Part shown: positions 8,794 to 16,166 of the stretch, piece after piece
Position numbering within the stretch: the first letter of the stretch is position 1
Layout: each line of letters opens with the position of its first letter
Origin: Clostridiaceae bacterium
GTDB lineage: Bacteria > Bacillota > Clostridia > Lachnospirales > Lachnospiraceae
Direction: 5' to 3'
DNA: 64,000 nt
Assembly: GCA_910575435.1 (NCBI GenBank)
Contig: CAJTGI010000003.1
Location: 62,001 to 126,000 of the forward strand
Position numbers and translations under genes: made by a program
Notes under the pieces: model-generated
What the model was told of the DNA's origin: nothing
Database searches by the model: none
Seen by the model: only the letters and a program-made list of their open reading frames with translations

Positions 8794-8946
8794 ATGATGG
8801 AGAGAGTTTATAAGGCGATGAAGTCCGTGGGCTCATTTAATATTATAGTAGGAATTCTAATGATTGTTTCAGGGATTGGCTTTGGCGTGGCGGTGATTAC
8901 CAAAGGTGCCAATCTGCTGAAGCGCAGGTCTGACTTAACCTTTTAA
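8794..8946 (+). CDS. 50-residue single-pass membrane peptide coupled to the FliB-like gene
   Basis: A short gene starting ATG ATG at 8794, preceded by ACGAGG (8785-8790). The product has a short charged N-terminus (MMERVYKAMKS), one hydrophobic segment (SFNIIVGILMIVSGIGFGV) and a basic tail (LLKRRSDLTF), so it is a probable single-span membrane protein. Its TAA overlaps the next ATG by one base (TAATG, 8944-8948), a classical translational-coupling arrangement. The family is not recognised. The ribosome site, hydrophobic pattern and exact coupling make it more than a chance frame. Confidence 0.65.
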   Translation: MMERVYKAMKSVGSFNIIVGILMIVSGIGFGVAVITKGANLLKRRSDLTF

Positions 8947-9920
8947 TGGAATTTTATGGGATAGAGAATTATTTTTCCTTTGCATGCCTGGCAGGGGCCT
9001 GTCCCTCTACCTGCTGTGCCGGCTGGAGCATTGAGGTGGATGGGCAGGATTATCACCGTTTCTGCCAGATAGGGCTTGAGGAACTTCGTGAGGATATCTT
9101 GCGGCATATCGAAAAAAGGGAGGGGAAGTATTTTTTCCGGAACCGGGCAGACGGCAGTTGCGCTATGCTGGACGGGGATGGCCTGTGCAGGATTCAGAGA
9201 AGCAGTTCCGAGGAGACTCTCTGCAATACCTGCAGGAAATATCCCCGGTTATTCCGCGAGAGGCAGGGGATATTGTATTTTTCCATGGCGGCCTCCTGTC
9301 CTGTAATTTCCCGTGCGCTTTGGCGGGGGGACGTTTCCTATATCCATGGGGAGGAATCCGGCAGAAGATGTGGGATGGCTGGGAGGAAGATACCCATTAG
9401 CCAGCCTGTTTGGAAATTTTTTGATGCGCAGGAGGAGAAGTGCTCCCTCTATCGGGAGAGAATAGGAAAGAGGGAACTTTTTTGGGATTCCCTGGGCAGG
9501 TTATTTGATATTTTGCTGGAAGTCTTTCCAGCGTTATCCCAGAGGGAGAGACAGATCTGGGAGGATTTGATTATTTTATATGAAGGCATCTCAGATGCCC
9601 TTTTTTTTGAGGGATGGGAAGAGAGATGGAGGGAGTTTACCAGAATATATTTGACATACCGTTTCATGGGGAGACAGGCCATGCTTGACGAGAATCCGGA
9701 GGAGACATTCTGCCAGAGCATGGGGGAGGCATATCTGATACAGGCGGCGTGCTTTCTGGAATTTTTAAATGGGGCCCCGCTGTCGGAAGAGGCATTCTGC
9801 GGATGGATTGAGAAAGTGTACCGTCTCTGTGCCAATGGAAGGGAGCGGGAAGGAAAGTTAAGACGGTTGTTTTATGATTTTTACCGGGAAAAATCATTGT
9901 GGATTCTCTTGCTTTTGTAG
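8946..9920 (+). CDS. FliB-family cysteine-rich protein (flagellin lysine N-methylase-like)
   Basis: 324 residues. The N-terminal third carries a dense cysteine set: FACLAGACPSTCCAGW, then CAMLDGDGLCRIQ and LCNTCRKYPRLF. This pattern is shared by FliB-type flagellin lysine methylases and related Fe-S/zinc cluster proteins. The C-terminal two thirds are helical and variable. No flagellar gene lies in this window, so the substrate may be something else. It is translationally coupled to the small membrane peptide before it and ends at a strong terminator. Confidence 0.7.
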   Translation: MEFYGIENYFSFACLAGACPSTCCAGWSIEVDGQDYHRFCQIGLEELREDILRHIEKREGKYFFRNRADGSCAMLDGDGLCRIQRSSSEETLCNTCRKYPRLFRERQGILYFSMAASCPVISRALWRGDVSYIHGEESGRRCGMAGRKIPISQPVWKFFDAQEEKCSLYRERIGKRELFWDSLGRLFDILLEVFPALSQRERQIWEDLIILYEGISDALFFEGWEERWREFTRIYLTYRFMGRQAMLDENPEETFCQSMGEAYLIQAACFLEFLNGAPLSEEAFCGWIEKVYRLCANGREREGKLRRLFYDFYREKSLWILLLL

Positions 9921-9962
9921 GTAGGGTGTTATGGGAGGATCACGTCAGAAGAATAAATATGG

Positions 9963-10009
9963 AAAAAAGAAGAATGTGCCATAATGAATGTGGAATATTC
10001 TTCTTTTTT
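9963..10009 (+). terminator. Intrinsic terminator after the FliB-like gene
   Basis: A 13-bp perfect stem, AAAAAAGAAGAAT (9963-9975) with ATTCTTCTTTTTT (9997-10009), with the T-run in the 3' arm. The rest of 10010-10227 shows no gene. Confidence 0.75.
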
Positions 10010-10227
10010 GTACAAAATTTTTATGATGATTTTGTGGGAAGTGTAGAAAATAAAAAAAGCCCTTTACGAACGATAGAAGCTGACTTATCATAAAAGAGAA
10101 AATTGGAGAATATCTGAATAATGACAAAAGAGCATCTATTGATTTGTAGAAACGATCTATTTATTCGATGGAGAATATTCTAGAAAATAAAGATTCAGAG
10201 TTTGCATTCATGTACAGAGGAGGAGAA

Positions 10228-11085
10228 ATGAAGATATGCTTTTGGAGCCCTGTCCGGGGAGTGGCGGGGGTCACGACTAATATGGCTTGTATTTCCGCAT
10301 TGCTTGCCATCGGGAAAAAGGGGAAGACGATGGTTCTGGAAAATCATTATAACATCAGGGGAATTGGCGATATCCTCATGGAGCAGGAGGCGGTGGACGC
10401 TTTTCGGGAACATGGGGAATATCATAGCTGTTATGGCGTGGAATATTTGCTGAAACGGATTTACTCGGGAGAGCCGGGAGAGAAGTTGATTCATCATGCG
10501 GCCGTCCCCCTGCTGTTTTCTTCTATGTTCTATATTCCCCAAGGGCGGATTGTGAATAGGGAAGTCTTTGATTATGAATTTCGCATGGTGTACGATTTGC
10601 TTTTTCGGGCATTGGAGTCTCATTCAGATTATATTTTTATAGATACGGAGACTAATCGCAATCTCAGTTCTAACATTATCTTGTCCCAGTCGGATCTGGT
10701 GGTTGTTAATTTGCCCCAGGATATGGAGCAGATGTCGCTCTTTTTTCGGGAGCAGAAATCTCTTCAGGAGAAAGCGGTCTACCTGATTGGCAGTTATCAG
10801 GAAGAATTGTCCTGTAATCTTTCGTGTATTTGCCAGCAGTTTCATATTCCAAAAGGACGCATAGGGATTATCCCTTACAATATGGAGATGCAGGATGCCA
10901 TGGGCAATGGGCATTTGCTACAGTTTCTCAACCGCAATTATTTTCAGGCGGAGGACAGTCAGAATGAATATCTGCTTCGCTATGCGAAAAGGGCTGCCCG
11001 CATGATTATGAGGCATGCCGCGGGAAAGGAGCGGGAATATCGGAAATATGAGATGTTTCTGGAGGAGAGGGAGATTGCTTTCTAA
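10228..11085 (+). CDS. MinD/ParA-like protein lacking the P-loop lysine
   Basis: 285 residues. The fold order is that of MinD/ParA/CpaE P-loop proteins: an N-terminal strand MKICFWS, a loop RGVAGVTTN (10-18), a second strand TMVLEN, and a Walker-B-like strand DYIFIDTET (about 134-142) followed by QSDLVVVNLPQD. Against the canonical KGGVGKTT the signature Lys is Arg10 and the P-loop Lys is Val15, so classical ATP hydrolysis is doubtful. The start at 10228 has AGAGGAGG just upstream. It is the first gene of a cassette with two beta-helix proteins. The role is unknown; cargo positioning or assembly at the membrane is a family-based guess. Confidence 0.7.
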   Translation: MKICFWSPVRGVAGVTTNMACISALLAIGKKGKTMVLENHYNIRGIGDILMEQEAVDAFREHGEYHSCYGVEYLLKRIYSGEPGEKLIHHAAVPLLFSSMFYIPQGRIVNREVFDYEFRMVYDLLFRALESHSDYIFIDTETNRNLSSNIILSQSDLVVVNLPQDMEQMSLFFREQKSLQEKAVYLIGSYQEELSCNLSCICQQFHIPKGRIGIIPYNMEMQDAMGNGHLLQFLNRNYFQAEDSQNEYLLRYAKRAARMIMRHAAGKEREYRKYEMFLEEREIAF

Positions 11086-11226
11086 GGGAAGAAAGAGTAT
11101 AATAATATTATTGATATCGCTATTCGCAGTTGCTTCTAGAGCCAATGCTGAACAGGGATTGTGGCAGGAGGGATGAGTGGCTGTGAATCGCATGGAGATG
11201 TTTAGAGATGGAAAGGAATCAAAGCC

Positions 11227-12483
11227 ATGGATGATATGGATGTATTGGGGTATTTGAAGAGCAGGCAAAATGAATTGGAGCGGGTGGACCACCCCCTTTC
11301 TGGCAGGAGCGTTGCCTTTCGCTATCTATATTCTTTCGGTGTGGGCATTCTGGCCCTGGGAAGCATGAAGTCGATTACGGATTTGCAGGAGCAGTATGAG
11401 TATTTTCTGGAGTGCATTGCGCTTCCCAGGGATCAGAGGGAACGCATTTTGCCAGATTTGAATAATAGGTTTGAGTTTCGTCTGACCGAGTGCATGAAGA
11501 TACTTCGCACCAAGGAGGTGCAGTATTGCTTTATGACGGATTTGTATAAGTTATATAATATGGCTATGTGGTCTCTGGAGTATTGTACTCAGGTCATCGA
11601 AAACTTTGTCCAGATATTCCATATGTCGGAGAATGAGATTGACTTTTTCCAGTCTTTCAACCGGGCAGCAACGCAGAGAAATCTGGAGGAGGCTCAGAAG
11701 ATTTACAGGAAATTTCAGCAGGAGGGACTGGATGTCTCCTATGAGATGCTCCAGTATTTTTATCCTGGATTTGAGGAGAGCGACTCCTATGGCGATATGG
11801 TTGTGGAACTGGGAAAGACGCTGATTATTGATAAACCTACGGTGATACAGGGGAATATCCGAGTGGAACGGGGAGGATCCTTGCTGTTTCGTCGGGCAGA
11901 TGTAAGGATGAGCGGTAGCATTTTCGTGGACGGTGGCAGGATACAGATGCAGAATACGAAGATGCTGATAGAGGAGTGCGATGCCCCGGTCTTTTTGTCA
12001 ATCAAGGATGCGGCGGTGGTGCGGGTGGAGAATTCAGCCATCGACTGCAATTTCTGCTGTGGCTTCCTTCGGCAAAATTCTGGCAGGCTTTTTATTGAGG
12101 AGAGCGAGTTTTCCCACTCGGATGGAAAGAGGATGATTTCTTTTTCGGGAATTGATGCCCGAATCATTCACAGTAGCTTTATCCAAGGGAGGAAGGGCTT
12201 TTTGAAATTGTCTGGCTCTGCCCAGCTAGAGATGATGCAGTGTGACTTTTTGGACTGCTATGAGGAATATGGAGGCAGTATTTTTTCTGATTCTGTGGAT
12301 CATGTGGTCATTCAGGAGTGTTCTTTCAGGAATTGCCGGGCAAAATATCTGGGCGCGGCTATTTATTTCAAGTATCAGAAACTGGGGCAGGTGGTAAAGG
12401 ATTGCGTGTACCGCATGTGCGTTCCGGAGGAGAGCCAGGTATTTAATTCTTACAGCGATGATTTTTTGCGAAAGGTGAGATGA
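11227..12483 (+). CDS. TerB-like helical domain plus beta-helix protein, first copy
   Basis: 418 residues, with no signal peptide or membrane span, so probably cytoplasmic. Residues about 40-180 are helical, and the part around YCFMTDLYKLYNMAMWS resembles the helical bundle of TerB-type domains. From about 195 onward short strand repeats with recurring small/Asn/Cys positions (QGNIRVERGGSLLF, SGSIFVDGGRI, MMQCDFLDCYEEYGG, IQECSFRNCRAKYLGA) form a right-handed parallel beta-helix. It has the same architecture as the next gene and sits 141 bases after the MinD-like gene. Ribosome site AAGGA. Function unknown. Confidence 0.65.
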   Translation: MDDMDVLGYLKSRQNELERVDHPLSGRSVAFRYLYSFGVGILALGSMKSITDLQEQYEYFLECIALPRDQRERILPDLNNRFEFRLTECMKILRTKEVQYCFMTDLYKLYNMAMWSLEYCTQVIENFVQIFHMSENEIDFFQSFNRAATQRNLEEAQKIYRKFQQEGLDVSYEMLQYFYPGFEESDSYGDMVVELGKTLIIDKPTVIQGNIRVERGGSLLFRRADVRMSGSIFVDGGRIQMQNTKMLIEECDAPVFLSIKDAAVVRVENSAIDCNFCCGFLRQNSGRLFIEESEFSHSDGKRMISFSGIDARIIHSSFIQGRKGFLKLSGSAQLEMMQCDFLDCYEEYGGSIFSDSVDHVVIQECSFRNCRAKYLGAAIYFKYQKLGQVVKDCVYRMCVPEESQVFNSYSDDFLRKVR

Positions 12484-12496
12484 GGAGGGAGAGAGC

Positions 12497-14392
12497 GTGA
12501 AAAATATGATGGAGAGTTCCGGGATTGACAAGAGGATGAGGATTGTAGATAATTTGACAAAGTTCAATCAGAAAAAGAAGCTCTGGATGACGCCTAAGCA
12601 CCCTCTTTATGCAAAGCCGAAAGATTATCGGATGATGTATGGGGCGGTTGTGTTCATGCAGGCTGAACTCAATCCTCTGGTCAATCCTCTGAATAATTTT
12701 GAGATGCAGCGCCTTCTGTCTTCGGGGTTTGGCTTGCAGCCGGAGGATATGGCGGAGGTTCTCCGCATGTCCAAGGATAAGGGCAAGATGATTGATGCTC
12801 TGCTGGAGGACTTTTCCACGGAGCGGGAGCGGTATCTGATCATGCTGGATTTGGTCAATGTGAGCCTACAGGAGGGGGAGATCAGGGAAAAGCAAATGGA
12901 GTCCCTCCAGTTATTTAGGAAAATGTTCCAGGTGTCTAGCAAGGAGCAGGCTATACTGATGGAGTTTGCTAAGTGCGCGGCAAAAGAGGAGGTTTCGGAG
13001 TGCAGGGATTTGCTGCATCGGATGCATGTGCAGGGGATGGAGCTTTCCCCCGTGGATATGAAGTATTATATTATGAGGCTGTGGGATACGATTCCCTGTA
13101 CCCAGGAGATGCTAGAGGAGGAACTGGAGGTTCGCATCGTGGAGCGATGCCAGATTGTGGATGATTTGGTTTTATATCCAGGCATGCGGCTGATATTTGA
13201 CCACGCCCAGGTGCGCGTCCATGGAAATATCCTTCTGCTGGGTGGAGAATTGGTGATCGAGGACAGTAAAATCATCCGAAAAGGTGACAGCCACCGGGCC
13301 TGCGTGAATATGAAAGATGTACATAGCAAAATTTCCGTGCTCAATAGCGAGGTGGACTGCAGGAACCTGGGAATGTTTATCCGGGCTGAGGCGGGAGAGC
13401 TTTTGGTAAGGGGGAGTTCTATCTTTCGTACTACCAGAGGGGCGGCCATCCGCTTTTGGGGCAATCGGATCGAGGTGGAGGATAGCGTATTCTATGACTG
13501 CTATTCCCATGAGGACGGGGGGGCAATGATGATTCGCACTCCCAACGGCAAGGTAAAGGGATGCACGTTCAGGAAATGCGAGGCAAAGAAGGGTGGAGCG
13601 ATTTTCGCAGTGGAGGGCAATGGCATTACGAACTGCGTGTTTCGGGAGTGCGTGGTGGCAGAGTATGGGGCCGCCGTGTATTATCATGGATTGGTGAGAG
13701 CGAATGTTCATCACCTTACATATGATAACTGTTATCCGGAAGGAGTGGAGACCGTGCAGTATTTGGCGATGCTGTCCACTTTTCAGATTGTGGGGCAGTA
13801 TCCCATACGAGTATCCACGATTATAGATTGTCCGGTGCTTGTGGAGGCGGATGGGAATCTTACCATAGAAGATGCAAACGTGTATTTGAATTATCCTATA
13901 CGCTGTCGGGGCAGCATTCAGATGAAGAATGTGAAGTTGATCAGCACTCATTTGAAGGATGGGGATATGCTCATCTTAGAGCATAGCAGAAATTGCCAGA
14001 TATCGAATTGCGAGTTTAATGGCATGTGCAAGACTGGGGGGATTTACGCCTCCGGCACAAGGATTTTGGTGACGGACTCTCTCTTTCGCAATATGTCTGG
14101 CGGCAGGGCCATTTATGACGCTTATGCGCCGGAAATTCGGGAATGCATCTTTAATTTCTGTGATGAAGGAGCAATCTATGCCCAGAATGGGGAGATTCAG
14201 AGATGCGTTTTTGTAAATTGCCGTGGGAAGAGTGGCGCAGGCATATTGATGTATGGGAGCCGGGGACGAATCGAGCAGTGCAATTTCCGCAGGTGCATCA
14301 CGGATTTCAGCGGTGGAGCCATTGACAGAACTCTGGGTCAGCAGGTGATCAAGTGCATCTATGAGGATTGCAAGCCGGATAATGTGTCATAA
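12497..14392 (+). CDS. TerB-like plus long beta-helix protein, second copy
   Basis: 631 residues from a GTG start; GGAGG (12484-12488) overlaps the upstream stop region, so the two beta-helix genes are tightly linked. Residues about 55-170 form a TerB-like helical domain (LIMLDLVNVSLQEGEIREKQ). From about 200 to the end there are many beta-helix coils, including KGCTFRKCEAKKGGAI, ITNCVFRECVVAEYGAA and IEQCNFRRCITDFSGGAI. The (G)GA(I/A) turn and CxFxxC ladder resemble pectate-lyase-like and polymorphic-outer-membrane-protein coils, yet no export signal is seen. No polysaccharide-lyase catalytic residues could be assigned. Likely a structural or binding scaffold. Confidence 0.65.
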   Translation: MKNMMESSGIDKRMRIVDNLTKFNQKKKLWMTPKHPLYAKPKDYRMMYGAVVFMQAELNPLVNPLNNFEMQRLLSSGFGLQPEDMAEVLRMSKDKGKMIDALLEDFSTERERYLIMLDLVNVSLQEGEIREKQMESLQLFRKMFQVSSKEQAILMEFAKCAAKEEVSECRDLLHRMHVQGMELSPVDMKYYIMRLWDTIPCTQEMLEEELEVRIVERCQIVDDLVLYPGMRLIFDHAQVRVHGNILLLGGELVIEDSKIIRKGDSHRACVNMKDVHSKISVLNSEVDCRNLGMFIRAEAGELLVRGSSIFRTTRGAAIRFWGNRIEVEDSVFYDCYSHEDGGAMMIRTPNGKVKGCTFRKCEAKKGGAIFAVEGNGITNCVFRECVVAEYGAAVYYHGLVRANVHHLTYDNCYPEGVETVQYLAMLSTFQIVGQYPIRVSTIIDCPVLVEADGNLTIEDANVYLNYPIRCRGSIQMKNVKLISTHLKDGDMLILEHSRNCQISNCEFNGMCKTGGIYASGTRILVTDSLFRNMSGGRAIYDAYAPEIRECIFNFCDEGAIYAQNGEIQRCVFVNCRGKSGAGILMYGSRGRIEQCNFRRCITDFSGGAIDRTLGQQVIKCIYEDCKPDNVS

Positions 14393-14396
14393 AAAA

Positions 14397-14453
14397 GGTG
14401 CAAAGTCTTTCCAAACTCGATAAAACCTCGCTAGGAAAGACTACTATTGCACC
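14397..14453 (+). terminator. Imperfect hairpin after the beta-helix cassette
   Basis: GGTGCAA and AGTCTTTCC (14397-14412) pair with GGAAAGACT and TTGCACC (14434-14453) with a bulge. There is no good T-run, so it may instead stabilise the 3' end. It is directly followed by a copy of the 77/78-bp repeat. Confidence 0.45.
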
Positions 14454-14456
14454 TAA

Positions 14457-14534
14457 GAAGAACGGTGCTAGACATCCAGTGGATGTCTGTTCAGCACGGA
14501 CCGAAGCGGAGCGTAGAAAAAACCGGCGTTCTTC
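14457..14534 (-). repeat. 78-bp palindromic repeat, copy 1 (minus orientation)
   Basis: Bounded by GAAGAACG (14457-14464) and CGTTCTTC (14527-14534). The interior holds an inner palindrome AGACATCCAGTGGATGTCT. Reverse-complemented, it is nearly identical to 21771-21847, with one indel and two or so substitutions. The core also occurs inside the elements at 30612 and 57520. It is too short to encode anything: a MITE/REP-like element. Confidence 0.75.
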
Positions 14535-14570
14535 ATATTGAAAATACCGAGAACTATCCTATGCATTAAA

Positions 14571-14612
14571 AAGGGAATGCAAAATATCCTTAAGATATAA
14601 GCGCATTCCCTT
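14571..14612 (-). terminator. Intrinsic terminator of the CNNM/CBS gene
   Basis: GCATTCCCTT (14603-14612) and AAGGGAATGC (14571-14580) form a 10-bp stem. On the minus strand it is followed by TTTTTAATG. It lies 12 bases beyond the stop at 14624. Confidence 0.75.
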
Positions 14613-14623
14613 GCAAGAAAGAG

Positions 14624-15934
14624 TCAGGCACCCTCGGCCTCTTCTGGTTCCGCCTGGGCGGGAGGCAGGAGGTGCAATTTTACTTTTCCTAATTTATTTT
14701 TCTCTGCAGACAATATCGTGTAGGTAGCGAACTCGTCGCTGACGGTTTCCCCGGCTTCCGGAAAGCGGTCTAAAAGATTGATGATATGCCCGGAGATGGA
14801 ATCGTAATCCTCTGATTCAATGGAGATTCCCAACTGCTCATTGATGTCGTCCAATTTGGCCACGCCTAGCAGCAGATAATCTTCGTCGTTGATTCGGGTA
14901 ATCTCGTCCTCTTCGTCTTCATCGTACTCGTCTCGGATTTCTCCCACGATTTCTTCCAGCAAATCCTCCAGCGTTAGCATTCCCGAAGTGGAACCGTATT
15001 CATCTAGCACGATTGCCATGGGGATGGAGTCTTGCTTCATCTCGAAAAACAGTTCGGAAGTTTTTTTGTACTCGTATGTGAAATAAGGTTCTCGCATTAG
15101 TTCTTTAACGGAAAAATCCTTCTTGGAACCCTGGTAGAAGAATACGTCCTTCAAATTTATGATTCCCACGATGTTATCGCGGTTTTCGCTGTAAACCGGC
15201 ATGCGCGTGAATGTATACTGCGTAAAGCAGTCAATCAATTCATGATAGCTTGATTGGATGTCTACGAAAGTGACGTCCATCTTTGGAACCATCACATCCT
15301 TGGCGATGGAGTCGCCGAAATTTACCACATTGGTGATAATCTGACGTTCCTCGCTTTCTATCACGCCCTCCTCGTGGCTCACATCTACTATGGTACGCAG
15401 TTCGTTTTCTGTAATCAGCGGTTTCTTCTTTCCGTCCATATGGAGCAGAATCAGCAACCCCTGGGACAGTTTGTTCATAATGAAAGAGACGGGCCGAAGC
15501 AAGGTGGTAATCGCATAAATCGGCTTTGCGTACAGCAGGGCCAGATTCTCAGAATTGCCGGTGGCAAAAGATTTTGGAAGAATCTCTCCGAATATCAGCA
15601 CCAGAATTGTGAGGATGCCTGTGCCCAGGCCGGTAAATGCGCTGGTCAGACCGGAAAATCCTAATTTATGGCTCAAGGAAATGGCAAAAGATGTGGTGAG
15701 GGAAGATGCTGACAGGTTCACCACATTGTTTCCAATCAGAATGGCACTCAGAAGCTGGGTGGGGTTTTCGATTAATCTTAAAACCAGTCCGGCGTTCTTC
15801 ACCTTTTCTTCTGCCATGGATTGCATCCGCATCTTGTTTACAGTGGTCAAACAGGTTTCCGCTGACGAAAAGAAAGCAGAAAGTACCAATAGAATCAATA
15901 AAACTATGATTCGCCAGGCGTCACTTGAATCCAA
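14624..15934 (-). CDS. CNNM/HlyC-CorC family CBS-domain membrane protein
   Basis: About 436 residues. The N-terminal CNNM (DUF21) membrane region has four hydrophobic segments, beginning LLILLVLSAFFSSAETCLTTVN, with the conserved FFSSAET and FGEILPK signatures. Next comes a CBS pair (VMVPKMDV, RMPVY, LDEYGSTSGMLTLEDLLEEIVG) and a C-terminal CorC/HlyC transporter-associated domain. Family members are linked to magnesium/cobalt efflux or homeostasis; 'hemolysin' is a historical label. A TTG start at 15934 with GGAG eight bases upstream is preferred. A TTG at 15952 would add six residues but lacks a ribosome site. Monocistronic, with its own terminator. Confidence 0.85.
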   Translation of the reverse strand: MDSSDAWRIIVLLILLVLSAFFSSAETCLTTVNKMRMQSMAEEKVKNAGLVLRLIENPTQLLSAILIGNNVVNLSASSLTTSFAISLSHKLGFSGLTSAFTGLGTGILTILVLIFGEILPKSFATGNSENLALLYAKPIYAITTLLRPVSFIMNKLSQGLLILLHMDGKKKPLITENELRTIVDVSHEEGVIESEERQIITNVVNFGDSIAKDVMVPKMDVTFVDIQSSYHELIDCFTQYTFTRMPVYSENRDNIVGIINLKDVFFYQGSKKDFSVKELMREPYFTYEYKKTSELFFEMKQDSIPMAIVLDEYGSTSGMLTLEDLLEEIVGEIRDEYDEDEEDEITRINDEDYLLLGVAKLDDINEQLGISIESEDYDSISGHIINLLDRFPEAGETVSDEFATYTILSAEKNKLGKVKLHLLPPAQAEPEEAEGA

Positions 15935-16166
15935 ATAATCAACTCCAATCAAATTTTTTTCTTGTATCCCATGATAGTGTGCTATTATGTTCAGTTATTC
16001 GTTGTCTTCTGGGATAGACCTTGCAATAAACAACAATCATTTTACTATATAGAATGGGGGTATGTCAAGAACTGGAAAAATTATGTTAATGCCTCTTTTT
16101 ATATTGGGAGAAATGGTGTAAGATATATTTTGTTATAGTATGAATGGATGAAGAAAAGAGGATGTG

